Positions 47,634-56,083 of a stretch of DNA of 64,000 nucleotides are shown piece after piece. Source of the stretch: Cohnella endophytica (GTDB lineage: Bacteria > Bacillota > Bacilli > Paenibacillales > Paenibacillaceae); the NCBI RefSeq assembly GCF_003628305.1, contig NZ_RBZM01000001.1, positions 1 through 64,000 on the forward strand, given 5' to 3'. Under the pieces are notes generated by a model. That model was not told where the DNA came from and did no database searches. It saw only the letters and a list, made by a program, of their open reading frames with translations. Numbering within the stretch: position 1 is the first letter of the stretch; the number at the start of each line of letters is the position of its first letter. A program made the position numbers and the translations under genes.

Positions 47634-47951
47634 ATGGAATTAAGGGCAACTGAAAGATATATTAAAGAAAATTTGCCAGCGAACTTATTCAGGGGAATTG
47701 AAGCAGTAGGCGGTAAAATAGATGTTACCAATGAAAGAGTGATATTTAAGCCTCATGGCTTCAATGTCCAAACCAAACCGCTAGAATTAAATATTCAAGA
47801 CATCGTTAGTATTGAAAAACGGAATACCTTATTATTAGTTCCGAACGGAATGAAAATAAGATTGAACGATGGACAAGAATATAAATTTGTAGTTTGGAAT
47901 AGAGCAAAGCTTATTGATCTCATAATGAAATTGAAAAAATCTTCGCTATAA
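47634..47951 (+). CDS. GRAM-domain-like protein
   Basis: This 105-residue all-beta protein has GIEAVGGKIDVTNERVIFKPHGFNVQTKPLELNIQDIVSIEKRNTLLLVPNGMKI, the pattern of bacterial GRAM/PH-like domains (G-G-x-L-x-x-T-x-x-R-x-x-F-x-P-H). It is a probable lipid- or protein-binding module in the cytoplasm. AGGGG precedes ATG 47634. Confidence 0.75.
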   Translation: MELRATERYIKENLPANLFRGIEAVGGKIDVTNERVIFKPHGFNVQTKPLELNIQDIVSIEKRNTLLLVPNGMKIRLNDGQEYKFVVWNRAKLIDLIMKLKKSSL

Positions 47952-47974
47952 AAGGTAGTTTTTAAGGAGACAAA

Positions 47975-48715
47975 ATGGATCGTTACTATGTCGTGTTTCT
48001 AATCTCAGCAGCTATTGTCGGCTTAATTTTCCTGTTCAATAAAAACGATAATCTAGTCAAGGAAACTTTGAAAAAGAGTGCTGCCAGCAAAATGATTGCT
48101 TTTGATAGCTCACCCGATCTGCCCGTAGGTTTTGGATATAAGACACAGTGGATTGCAGTAAAAACGAGTGACACAAAATCGGTTGTTGATTCGATAAGTT
48201 TGACCGATGTGCATGAAGCCAATTGGCGTACTGGCTTTGCAGGAACAGGGTCAGGCTACTATTTTGTTTCGCCTCCTGTTCAAGGGTGGACTTTAATTAT
48301 TAATCCTTTAATGCCTGACTTAGGAGCGGAAATAAGTTCAGATCCACTTTCGTTTCCGTTAAAAGCAATTTCTTATTTAAGTCAACGATTTGGGGAAGCG
48401 TATTATTTCGGTAACCACCGGATCGTCGGCTACTATTCTTGGGCAAAAGCAAGTAAAGGCATTGTTGAGAGGGCTTTTGGTTATTTGGGGGAATCCGGAA
48501 CAATTATGTTGGATCAAGGAGTCCCAACAGATGAAGAAACTAGTTTAAATCTGGTATTCAGCAATTTAACAATAAATGATGGAATGAAGCATCCTGATGA
48601 GGAAGATGTATTATCTATCGCCAAACAATGGACAATAGACCCCAGAATGACGGAAGGCGAGTACAACCTAGGAGTAGGCTATTCAGGAAAGCTAAATAAA
48701 CACCTGGGGGGATAA
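47975..48715 (+). CDS. Hypothetical anchored protein, 246 residues
   Basis: One N-terminal helix (YVVFLISAAIVGLIFLF) is followed by a large domain with VGFGYKTQWIAVKTSDTKSV, GYYFVSPPVQGWTLIINPLMPDLG and SQRFGEAYYFGNHRIVGYYSWAKA. Similar proteins are frequent in Bacillales without assigned function. AAGGAG lies 7 bases before ATG 47975. It is GC-richer than most array genes, and gene debris follows directly. Confidence 0.7.
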   Translation: MDRYYVVFLISAAIVGLIFLFNKNDNLVKETLKKSAASKMIAFDSSPDLPVGFGYKTQWIAVKTSDTKSVVDSISLTDVHEANWRTGFAGTGSGYYFVSPPVQGWTLIINPLMPDLGAEISSDPLSFPLKAISYLSQRFGEAYYFGNHRIVGYYSWAKASKGIVERAFGYLGESGTIMLDQGVPTDEETSLNLVFSNLTINDGMKHPDEEDVLSIAKQWTIDPRMTEGEYNLGVGYSGKLNKHLGG

Positions 48716-48717
48716 CG

Positions 48718-48876
48718 TGGGAGTAGATTGGTACAACGCGATCGCGATTAGAAACGGCGTTCACTAAATTCCTGTCCGGAATTCCCGGCAACCCGGATTA
48801 CGCTCTCAGTGAACATCGGGATGAACTAGAAGCGAAAATTAAAGAAAATACGATCGAGGGAATTATTCAAGTATAA
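48718..48876 (+). pseudogene. Remnant of a disrupted gene
   Basis: GGGGGG and GTG 48718 open a frame VGVDWYNAIAIRNGVH that stops after 16 codons. A shifted frame then reads FLSGIPGNPDYALSEHRDELEAKIKENTIEGIIQV to a TAA at 48876. The two parts look like the beginning and an end of one deleted gene; I cannot name the family. Confidence 0.4.
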
Positions 48877-49035
48877 GAATACAAATACATATGGAAAGCT
48901 ACTAAGCCTTAAGACTATGTATACTCTGAAAAGTCATTTGCATGGTGTGATTACGGTACTATAAATAGTTGGTACTATTTCATATGCCTTAACTTCCTTA
49001 TGATGTTTACAAGAGACGACTTAAGGAGGTATAAC

Positions 49036-49422
49036 ATGAAGGCAATAGGTGCATATCTCATCATAATATTGGTTTACTACCTATTTGGGAGACTCCTTGG
49101 CAGTACTTTCTTTGAAGAGCCAGATTATAGTTACGTAATCGAATATGGAGTTCTATTACTAATAAGCGTACCCAATTGTATATTTTCAGTAAGATCAAAC
49201 CAGAAGAGATTTTATTTGAAATGGTTGATGTCATCCCTCATTCCAGGATTGCTGTTTATGCTGCATGCACGAACCGATACCAATACTGGCGGATGGATTT
49301 CATTTCCTTGGGATTGGGGATTATGGGAACTTTTTCTGCCTGCAATTTTTACGGTTTCTCAAATTATTTTCTTCATATACATTATCTCTAACCGATCCAA
49401 TAATAGAGCTGGCGACCAATAA
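49036..49422 (+). CDS. Four-TM hypothetical protein
   Basis: The 128-residue product has hydrophobic helices AIGAYLIIILVYYLFGRLLG, VIEYGVLLLISVPNCIFSV, WLMSSLIPGLLFML and LFLPAIFTVSQIIFFIYII, with a WISFPWDWGLWE loop. The start at ATG 49036 follows TTAAGGAGGT, a near-perfect ribosome binding site; the frame from 49000 merely precedes it. Family unknown. Confidence 0.7.
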   Translation: MKAIGAYLIIILVYYLFGRLLGSTFFEEPDYSYVIEYGVLLLISVPNCIFSVRSNQKRFYLKWLMSSLIPGLLFMLHARTDTNTGGWISFPWDWGLWELFLPAIFTVSQIIFFIYIISNRSNNRAGDQ

Positions 49423-49584
49423 ATGCAGGTCAATATCAAAGTATTTGATTCCTATCGAACTGGATATTCAGCGATTCGATGCGAATGCTGCATTTACGAT
49501 AACAGTAGATACTATAACGTCATTCTTAAATGGTTTTGAAGTACCTTCGGGTGAAGGGGAAGCCATAATAGAGGGAGCGTTCGA
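49423..49584 (+). other. Open stretch between two genes, possible gene remnant
   Basis: One frame is open to the TGA overlapping the next start (GAATGA) and reads IELDIQRFDANAAFTITVDT...EVPSGEGEAIIEGAFE, which looks coding in style but has no start of its own outside the overlapping upstream gene. It may be the end of a deleted gene. Confidence 0.3.
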
Positions 49585-50133
49585 ATGATCCTTTTCGAGA
49601 ACAATGATATTGCTCTACGAAGGCTTGAACCTGAGGATGCTGCTTTACTTGCGAAGTGGCTCTCCGATCCAACTGTCCTGGAATATTATGAGGGACGAGA
49701 CAATCCCCACGATATCGAAAAAGTTAGAAGTCATTACTACGTAGAGCGCGACGAAATTACGCAATGTATTATCCAATATAAAGCAACGGACATCGGTTAT
49801 CTTCAGTTCTATCTCATTGAAAATGATGAAGTTGAGTTATACGGCTACCAAGATTATACTGGCCGGATTTATGGAATGGATCAATTTATCGGAGAAACCC
49901 GATATTGGAATCAAGGTATTGGTTCGATCCTAATTATGATAACCTTACGATATCTGATTGAGAAAAAGGCAGCCAGCAAGATTGTGATGGATCCCCAAGC
50001 CTGGAACGCTAGAGCCCTTAGAGTGTATGAGAAGAATGGTTTTATTAAGAAGAAATATCTCGAGCAACATGAGCTGCATGAAGGGGAGTTAAGAGACTGT
50101 TGGTTAATTGAATATGAGGTAATTGACGCTTAG
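49585..50133 (+). CDS. GNAT acetyltransferase of aminoglycoside 6'-N-acetyltransferase type
   Basis: The 182-residue product begins ILFENNDIALRRLEPEDAALLAKWLSDPTVLEYYEGR, typical of the AAC(6')/RimJ-like subgroup. It carries ETRYWNQGIGSILIMITLRYLI as its CoA loop and KIVMDPQAWNARALRVYEKNGFIKK, which closely resembles the D-P-x-x-x-N-x-R-A-I-R-x-Y-E-K-x-G-F of AAC(6')-I enzymes. Whether it acts on aminoglycosides is unknown. GAGGGAG precedes ATG 49585. A strong terminator follows. Confidence 0.85.
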   Translation: MILFENNDIALRRLEPEDAALLAKWLSDPTVLEYYEGRDNPHDIEKVRSHYYVERDEITQCIIQYKATDIGYLQFYLIENDEVELYGYQDYTGRIYGMDQFIGETRYWNQGIGSILIMITLRYLIEKKAASKIVMDPQAWNARALRVYEKNGFIKKKYLEQHELHEGELRDCWLIEYEVIDA

Positions 50134-50192
50134 AAGTCTTGAGAGGCAATGAGAAGGGAGCAACCCTTTTCGCCACTCAGGCTTCTTTTTTA
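50134..50192 (+). terminator. Nested intrinsic terminator
   Basis: An inner stem AAGGG-agcaa-CCCTT is enclosed by GAAGTCTTGAG and the complementary CTCAGGCTTC, followed by TTTTTT. It ends the acetyltransferase transcript and coincides with the shift to GC-richer sequence. Confidence 0.8.
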
Positions 50193-50416
50193 CTAAATTA
50201 AAAGAGAGCGGATATTTACCGACTGGGTTATAATACCAAATAAGGAGACGTGCTTAGAAGTATCCGAGAGGCTAGACAAAGGGATCTGCAATCGTAATTT
50301 GGATAATCGGGACTGTGCAGCATGTTGGTCAAACAGTAAGATTCTGCCCGGAATGTGGGTTAAAGTTATCTGACGAGTAATGCGGAGTTAGACAATTCGA
50401 TCCTCGGAGTGATGAA

Positions 50417-51211
50417 ATGTTGACTCACAGCCTGATCATTGTATTCGTAATGACGATGATAATTCATACGGCGGAGACGCTTTCTTATTCCGTTCGGCTG
50501 GCAGGAGTAAGATTAAACAAAATCGCCGTTGCCTTATCGCTTTCCGGAATCGTCGTACTTATCTCGAGAACGGCCAATTTGATACAAGCGCCTCTTACGG
50601 CTAAGTTCGTAGATTATGCCAGAAGCCACGCTTCGTTCAACTTACTCAATCATCTTCGTATCATCATCTTGGCTTCAACGGTGGGCACTTTGATTGCCAT
50701 AGTTTTATTCCCTACGTTCGTCAGATTGTCCGGAAGGATTATTGCACGGCTGGAGCTCACGGGATCGATTCCGAAGCTGATATCCAGCGTAACGATCGGT
50801 CAACTAAAGAATACGAAGCATTATATTAGAGTTCCGAGGTTCAAAATCAGTCAATATCGATACTTAGGCATATCGAAGAAGTTCATCCTCTTGAATGTCA
50901 TCGTCACTTCTTTCTATACGGTCGGAGTATTAGCTTCCCTCTATGCGGCACATTTGTTGCCTCAGCACAGTACGGCAGCCTCGCAAGCATCTGGAATCAT
51001 TAATGGAGTCGCGACGATTTTATTGACTCTATTTATAGATCCGCAATTAGGCTTAATCACGGACAAAGCCTTAACCAATGAGGAGCAACGTCACCAGCTC
51101 GGTAAAATCTACATTTTGTTGATGACGAGCAGGTTTTTCGGCACGATGTTGGCGCAACTCGTACTTATTCCGGCATCCTACTTAATCGGTTATCTTGTGA
51201 AAATAATCTAA
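50417..51211 (+). CDS. amj: Alternate lipid II flippase Amj
   Basis: The 264-residue membrane protein matches Amj (YdaH) of Bacillus subtilis in length and pattern. It begins with IVFVMTMIIHTAETLSYSVRLAGVRLNKIAVALSLSGIVVLISRTANLIQAPL and later has PQLGLITDKALTNEEQRHQLGKIYILLMTSRFFGTMLAQ. Amj moves lipid-linked peptidoglycan precursors across the membrane and backs up MurJ. In B. subtilis it is induced under envelope stress by SigM; no such promoter was identified here. CGGAGTG precedes ATG 50417. Likely core chromosome. Confidence 0.88.
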   Translation: MLTHSLIIVFVMTMIIHTAETLSYSVRLAGVRLNKIAVALSLSGIVVLISRTANLIQAPLTAKFVDYARSHASFNLLNHLRIIILASTVGTLIAIVLFPTFVRLSGRIIARLELTGSIPKLISSVTIGQLKNTKHYIRVPRFKISQYRYLGISKKFILLNVIVTSFYTVGVLASLYAAHLLPQHSTAASQASGIINGVATILLTLFIDPQLGLITDKALTNEEQRHQLGKIYILLMTSRFFGTMLAQLVLIPASYLIGYLVKII

Positions 51212-51240
51212 CTGTCCGATAGAGGGAGATACAATGATAT

Positions 51241-51446
51241 CAGCATTCATTAAGTTATGAAGGCTATGACAAGTTTGCGTTTACCTGCGCATGTATTATG
51301 ATCTCTTGGGCATATCATGCTGCTTGCCTTGGGCAGGTTTACAGGAAGTAAGTACTTCGGGCAGATTGGCTCGATATCTAAATAAAATTTCCGCGATCGT
51401 CATGTGGGGAGTGGCCATCTATTTGCTAAGTTCATTAATAAGATAG
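51241..51446 (+). pseudogene. Decayed LysE-family exporter gene
   Basis: Two frames hold recognisable C-terminal pieces of a LysE/ArgO-type amino-acid exporter: HSLSYEGYDKFAFTCACIMISWAYH in one and SGRLARYLNKISAIVMWGVAIYLL in another, separated by stops and at least one frameshift. The N-terminal half is missing. This is a pseudogene between amj and the gene at 51459. Confidence 0.55.
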
Positions 51447-51458
51447 GGGGTCATGTTT

Positions 51459-52109
51459 ATGAAGAAGGAACCACTATTCATTGTCGCGATAGCGTTGGCT
51501 TTATTATTGTTAACGAATAGTTATTTAGGCGTTTCTCTTGGTGATCGTATTTTCAAGCTATTTGGTTTAAGTCCATGGACAAAAGGGGATAACAACGGCT
51601 TTCACTTATCCGTATTACTCGGATTAATTTTATTAGTCGTTGGAATTAGAGGAACGGTTAAGTTTTATAGATCTAGATATCCAAAGGTGCTAAGCAGGAC
51701 AATATTAGCTTGCATTGCATTTGTATTTTTGTATCCAGCCCACACGGAGAAAGCTATGTTTATCCTTTATCACGATTCCCATGGACTAAATTCCATAGAT
51801 TATTCGAAGAAAAACAGTAATTGCAGTATTCAATCCGAAGGAAACAATACAACGGCGAAATGCTCTCTGACCTTTTATAACTATGGTAAGGAAGAAAGCC
51901 TTATGGTCAGACCGGTGTTATACGGTAACTTCACTAACATCGAATTCGAATCCAAGCAAATCAATATCCGACCGCACTCCAAGGTTACGATCGGTACAGA
52001 ATTCAATGGACTTCAGAATGACGGAGCTGGATTTATGGGGACGTTTCCTGCTATAGGAGTAGAAATGATGATCGATGGAAAGAAGAAAATCGTTAAAGGC
52101 GTTGTTTAA
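51459..52109 (+). CDS. Three-TM hypothetical protein with outer domain
   Basis: The 216-residue product has helices PLFIVAIALALLLLTNSYLG, HLSVLLGLILLVVGIRGTV and ILACIAFVFLYPAH. An extracytoplasmic beta-rich domain with a cysteine pair (SNCSIQSEGNNTTAKCSLTFYNYG) and KQINIRPHSKVTIGTEF follows. Family unknown; the outer domain resembles an immunoglobulin-like sandwich. ATG 51459 is 8 bases from GGGGG; ATG 51453 is too close to it. Confidence 0.7.
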   Translation: MKKEPLFIVAIALALLLLTNSYLGVSLGDRIFKLFGLSPWTKGDNNGFHLSVLLGLILLVVGIRGTVKFYRSRYPKVLSRTILACIAFVFLYPAHTEKAMFILYHDSHGLNSIDYSKKNSNCSIQSEGNNTTAKCSLTFYNYGKEESLMVRPVLYGNFTNIEFESKQINIRPHSKVTIGTEFNGLQNDGAGFMGTFPAIGVEMMIDGKKKIVKGVV

Positions 52110-52173
52110 GCAGGTGGGACGTCGGTCACGATGATCCGTATTATCACAAACCCAAAGAAAGAGCGTGAACAAC

Positions 52174-52689
52174 ATGGAAAACAATACCGTGGAAACGAAT
52201 TACGAGTATAAAAATGAATTGCCGTTAGGCGTTAAAGGTCTTGGAGGTTGGCTAATACTCGTTCAAATTGGTTTATATGCGACATTGCTTATGCTTATTA
52301 TTCAATTAACCAAAAACAATATCCCGTCCATAACCGGTGAATTGTGGAGTGAGTTAACCGACAAAAATTCGAGCATGTATCATGTGTTATGGGGACCTTT
52401 GCTCGTATTTGAACTCGTAGTGAATGCGTCACTGTTTTTATTAGTCCTATACTGTTTGTACAGCATGTATCGCAAACAATCGATATTCCCTAGATTAATC
52501 ATTATTTTGATCAGCTTGGGCTTGGTAGTTGGAATCATTGATTATATTTTAATTTTTCAAATTCAAGATTCTTTTAACATAGAAGAAGGCAATTCGACTA
52601 GCGGTATTTTCAGATCGATAATAACATGCGCGATATGGATCCCGTATTTCAGAAAATCCGTGAGGGTACAGAACACATTTGTGAATTAG
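52174..52689 (+). CDS. DUF2569-family membrane protein
   Basis: This 171-residue protein has a polar N-terminus, then the family's opening LPLGVKGLGGWLILVQIGLYATLL (G-x-G-G-W-L-x-x-x-x) and three more helices, ending SIITCAIWIPYFRKSVRVQNTF, where the W-x-P-Y-F-x-x-S-x-R-V-x-x-T-F motif marks DUF2569. Function unknown. The start is uncertain between GTG 52165 and ATG 52174, with only a weak GAAAGAG upstream. Confidence 0.82.
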   Translation: MENNTVETNYEYKNELPLGVKGLGGWLILVQIGLYATLLMLIIQLTKNNIPSITGELWSELTDKNSSMYHVLWGPLLVFELVVNASLFLLVLYCLYSMYRKQSIFPRLIIILISLGLVVGIIDYILIFQIQDSFNIEEGNSTSGIFRSIITCAIWIPYFRKSVRVQNTFVN

Positions 52690-52700
52690 GAGATTATTAC

Positions 52701-53495
52701 ATGAACTCATCCTATGAATTCATTGCAAGCGGTAGAACCGCTGATATATTGTCCTACGCGGATAACCAAGTCTTAAAACTATTTAGAAATGACATTCCCG
52801 AACATCTGATTAAAGAGGAATTTCTGATTGGCCAGGAAGTATTTCATCAAGGCATACCCTGTCCGGAACCTATTGGCATGATGGAGTACAATCAACGTAG
52901 AGGGATTATTTATCAAAGAGTAGCAGGGGTAACCATGCTCCGTACGATGCTCAACAATCAATGGACGCTAGAGGAAGAAGCCCGGAAAATGGCTCGACTC
53001 CACGCGGATATACATATGAAAACGGTCAGGAATTTGCCGAAGCAGAAAGAAAAATTAAAGGGCCAAATTGAGAATGCGCCATTACTAACGCAAGAGGAGA
53101 AAAAGCGAGCTCTCTTGCAATTGGACGGTTTAAGGGAAGGGGCTTCTCTCTGCCACGGCGATTTTCACCCCGACAATATTATGATAGGCGTAGAAAAGGA
53201 TTGGGTTATCGATTGGATAACTGGGATGCAAGGAAATCCAGCGGGAGATGTGGCTAGAACGATATTAATGCTCAAATGGGGTAGTCTCCCTGATGAAACA
53301 CCTCCAGAGATCGTGAATATGATCTTAGATTTAAGAAATCTGCTTCTTGAAACTTACATAGAAGAGTACATACGGATTTCCGATATTACGAGGGAAGAAA
53401 TAGATCAATGGTTGATTCCCGTCGCGGCAGCCCGAATATGCGAATGGCTTCCTGACGACGAGAAGCATGCACTTGTTGATCTAATTAGGAGTTGA
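52701..53495 (+). CDS. APH-family phosphotransferase
   Basis: The 264-residue product is an aminoglycoside-phosphotransferase-fold kinase: SYEFIASGRTADILSYADNQVLKLF (nucleotide loop and lysine strand), ASLCHGDFHPDNIMIG (catalytic HGDxxxxN) and VIDWITGMQGNPAGDVART (metal-binding D). Homologues phosphorylate antibiotics, sugars or choline-like compounds. ATG 52701 follows TTAGGAG; the frame from 52626 overlaps the upstream gene. It forms a tight series with the lipoprotein gene at 53500. Confidence 0.88.
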   Translation: MNSSYEFIASGRTADILSYADNQVLKLFRNDIPEHLIKEEFLIGQEVFHQGIPCPEPIGMMEYNQRRGIIYQRVAGVTMLRTMLNNQWTLEEEARKMARLHADIHMKTVRNLPKQKEKLKGQIENAPLLTQEEKKRALLQLDGLREGASLCHGDFHPDNIMIGVEKDWVIDWITGMQGNPAGDVARTILMLKWGSLPDETPPEIVNMILDLRNLLLETYIEEYIRISDITREEIDQWLIPVAAARICEWLPDDEKHALVDLIRS

Positions 53496-53499
53496 TTCT

Positions 53500-54324
53500 T
53501 TGTCTAGTACTCATTCATTCCGAAGGCGGCGCGCGGCGTTATTACTCATAATTCTATCGCTATCCATGGGGGTCAGCTCGTGTGCTTCCAGCGGCAAGAA
53601 GGCAGTCAGAGACGATGCGGGTAATGAGCTCAGTTTAATCGAAGAAACAGCGCATGGATTATTCTATAGTCCGGAGTCCGATGATGGCGTCAGAGACATG
53701 ATACGAATCTTATCCCAGGAATTCGAGAACCAAGAACAGAGGATCACCGAACTGTTTAATTACCATTCGGACAAGAAAACGGTAATACACGTCTATGCGG
53801 AGGTCTCTCAGTTCTATGATGTGGTCGGTCGAGTTACGGAGGGAACTTACGATCTCGACGACAATACGATAAAAATCTATACGCCCTTAAATCTTTCAAG
53901 CCCTAGCGTAAGATCGGAGTACGTTTTTCAATTGATTCATGAATTCGTTCACTCCGTCATTCAACAGATCAATTCTAAGATCGGGCAAGTAAAGTGGCTG
54001 GATGAAGGGACGGCCTACTATGCTTCCGGGCAGCTTGAAGCCGAGCTGAAATCCCCGACCAGACACCCTGTTTTTCCTGATTTCGAGCAAGTTGCGAGTC
54101 CTTCCTTTTTCGACGTATTCAATCAATCAGCCTACTTCTATAGCGGCACGATCGTAAAATTCATAACGGATAAATACGGTCAAGAAAGCTTAAATAAGGT
54201 CATTAGGAATCCGGATCATTTCGAAGAGCTATTGAACGTCTCTTTTCAAACCTTCTATGAGGAATGGAAGGCGTGGAGTAATCACAGCTTAATGAGTATC
54301 GTGAAGGAGAATTTTAGTGGATAA
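53500..54324 (+). CDS. Lipoprotein with gluzincin (peptidase MA-like) domain
   Basis: This 274-residue protein has a lipobox signal (LLLIILSLSMGVSSCAS) and a metallopeptidase-like domain with YVFQLIHEFVHSVIQQI (H-E-x-x-H) and, downstream, KWLDEGTAYYASG, whose glutamate would be the third zinc ligand. It is likely an extracellular zinc peptidase or an inactive relative. TTG 53500 follows AGGAG by 8 bases. The next gene overlaps it by 8 bases. Confidence 0.82.
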   Translation: MSSTHSFRRRRAALLLIILSLSMGVSSCASSGKKAVRDDAGNELSLIEETAHGLFYSPESDDGVRDMIRILSQEFENQEQRITELFNYHSDKKTVIHVYAEVSQFYDVVGRVTEGTYDLDDNTIKIYTPLNLSSPSVRSEYVFQLIHEFVHSVIQQINSKIGQVKWLDEGTAYYASGQLEAELKSPTRHPVFPDFEQVASPSFFDVFNQSAYFYSGTIVKFITDKYGQESLNKVIRNPDHFEELLNVSFQTFYEEWKAWSNHSLMSIVKENFSG

Positions 54325-54964
54325 ATACACGCTGCCTAACTACGAGAACTGCGCCGTGATCACGATTGATACCCAGAATGATTTTAGCTTGCCTGGGGCT
54401 ATTGCCGAAATCAAGGGGACGAACGAAGTCATCCCGAGGATGAAACAAATTCTTGATGCATGCCGAAGCCTACAGGTTCCTATCCTGCACGTCATCCGCC
54501 TCTACGAGGAAAACGGTACTAATGTAGACATTTGCCGCAGAGATTTAATCGAATCCGGAGTCGCGATCGTCAAGCCCGGAACAGTCGGCGCGGATCTGGT
54601 TAGCGAGATTAAGCCATTACATGCGGAAACTCTGGACTATAGTGATCTATTAAAAGGTACGATACAACCGTTCGCACATGCCGAATGGGCAATCTATAAG
54701 CCTAGATGGGGAGCTTTCTACCAAACGGATTTGGAACCGTTCCTCAGGAGTCGGGGAATCGATACGCTCATTTTCATAGGTTGTAACTTTCCGAATTGCC
54801 CGAGGACAAGCATCTATGAAGCGAGCGAAAGAGACTTTAAGGTCGTGATGGTAGAGGATGCGATTTCCGGAGTTTACGATAAGGGGATCGAGGAGATCAA
54901 AAATATCGGAATTAAGGTGCATACGACGGTAGAATTAATCACTTCGCTAAATAAAGGAAGGTAA
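54317..54964 (+). CDS. Isochorismatase-family cysteine hydrolase
   Basis: The 215-residue product has the isochorismatase/nicotinamidase fold with catalytic aspartate D18 in VITIDTQNDFSLPGA, lysine in EWAIYKPRWGAFYQTDL, and cysteine in LIFIGCNFPNCPRTSIYEASERDFKVVMVEDAIS. The substrate could be a carbamoyl- or amide-bearing small molecule. GTG 54317 follows AAGGAG and overlaps the upstream gene, so it belongs to the same operon. Confidence 0.88.
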   Translation: MDKYTLPNYENCAVITIDTQNDFSLPGAIAEIKGTNEVIPRMKQILDACRSLQVPILHVIRLYEENGTNVDICRRDLIESGVAIVKPGTVGADLVSEIKPLHAETLDYSDLLKGTIQPFAHAEWAIYKPRWGAFYQTDLEPFLRSRGIDTLIFIGCNFPNCPRTSIYEASERDFKVVMVEDAISGVYDKGIEEIKNIGIKVHTTVELITSLNKGR

Positions 54965-54968
54965 CTTC

Positions 54969-55535
54969 ATGTATTCATTCACGGGTCTAGAAGGCAAGAG
55001 AGTAAAGCTAGTGCCGTTGGAGCTGGAGCATTCCGAGCCTTTGTTTCGTTGCTCGCGAGATCCCGAGATTTGGGCTCATTATCCTTTCCAAATCAACACG
55101 ATGGAGGAGATGCTCAGCTTCGTTAACAAGGCGATTCTTGGCCGCGAGCGAGGCGAACAGTTCCCATACGCCGTATTCGATAAGGAGAGCGACGAGTTCG
55201 TCGGAACGACTCGATTCCTAAGAATATCCGAAGAAAATAACAATCTGAATATTGGCTCGACATGGTATTCTCCTGTAGTATGGAGAACGCGAGTGAATAC
55301 GGAAACCAAGTACGTCCTATTGAAGTATGCATTCGAAATCCTTCAAGCGAATCGCGTTGAATTCGTTACATCAACGGATAATGTACGTTCTCAGAAAGCA
55401 ATCGAGAGACTGGGGGCGCTTAGGGAAGGTCTTTTGAGAAAAAAATATTACGGGCTGGACTACTACATTTACGGAATCATTAACAGCGAATGGAACGCAG
55501 TTAAGACTCGGTTGGAAAACTTTCTCGATAATTGA
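54969..55535 (+). CDS. GNAT acetyltransferase, RimJ/RimL type
   Basis: This 188-residue protein starts FTGLEGKRVKLVPLELEHSEPLFRCSRDPEIWAHYPF. It continues NIGSTWYSPVVWRTRVNTETKYVLLKYAFEILQANRVEFVTSTDNVRSQKAIERLGALREG, the layout of Bacillales RimJ/RimL-like proteins, where the CoA loop is degenerate (TRVNTE). AAGGAAGG lies before ATG 54969, 4 bp after the upstream stop. Confidence 0.88.
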   Translation: MYSFTGLEGKRVKLVPLELEHSEPLFRCSRDPEIWAHYPFQINTMEEMLSFVNKAILGRERGEQFPYAVFDKESDEFVGTTRFLRISEENNNLNIGSTWYSPVVWRTRVNTETKYVLLKYAFEILQANRVEFVTSTDNVRSQKAIERLGALREGLLRKKYYGLDYYIYGIINSEWNAVKTRLENFLDN

Positions 55536-55569
55536 GGTTTAGAATTTTCACGGAAGGATTGAACACGCA

Positions 55570-56052
55570 ATGGATATTAAAGCTAACTTGAAAGAAATAA
55601 CGGTACTGCATGCCACAATTCAACAATTGGATGAGATCGCGTCGTTGTTTAACGCTTATCGCGTATTTTATGGACAACCCTCGGATATCGAAGGCGCCCG
55701 GCAGTTTCTGTTTGATCGGTTCGCCCATCGGGAATCGGTTATTCTAGTCGCCCGGCATCAAGATGATGGGAAGTTAGTCGGGTTTACGCAGCTCTATCCT
55801 ACTTTCTCGTCGATTTCCATGCGGAGAGCTTGGGTTCTGAACGATCTGTACGTTCTTGAAGACTATAGAGGCTTGGGGATTTCCCATCGATTGCTCGAGG
55901 CGGCGAAAGAATACGCGCAAGCGACCGATGCGAAGGGGTTAAGCTTAGAGACGGCAGTAGACAACATCGTCGCGCGCGGATTGTATGAAAAGCATGGGTA
56001 TACGTGTGACGACCATTACGTTCATTATGAATTGACGATCAAGAAATCATAA
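55570..56052 (+). CDS. GNAT-family acetyltransferase
   Basis: The 160-residue product has AWVLNDLYVLEDYRGLGISHRLLEAAKEYAQ with loop Y-R-G-L-G-I and LSLETAVDNIVARGLYEKHGYTCDDHYVHYEL, a common Bacillales GNAT subgroup. Acceptor unknown. AAGGATTG stands about 10 bases before ATG 55570. It continues the same-strand gene series from 52701. Confidence 0.9.
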   Translation: MDIKANLKEITVLHATIQQLDEIASLFNAYRVFYGQPSDIEGARQFLFDRFAHRESVILVARHQDDGKLVGFTQLYPTFSSISMRRAWVLNDLYVLEDYRGLGISHRLLEAAKEYAQATDAKGLSLETAVDNIVARGLYEKHGYTCDDHYVHYELTIKKS

Positions 56053-56083
56053 GCTGAACAGATGAAAAGTTGGTGACGACGGG

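Noticed and set aside
50340..50380. Small zinc-ribbon gene ending FCPECGLKLSDE before amj
   Set aside because: Only a short C-terminal piece is present, without a supported start, so it is at most a remnant.
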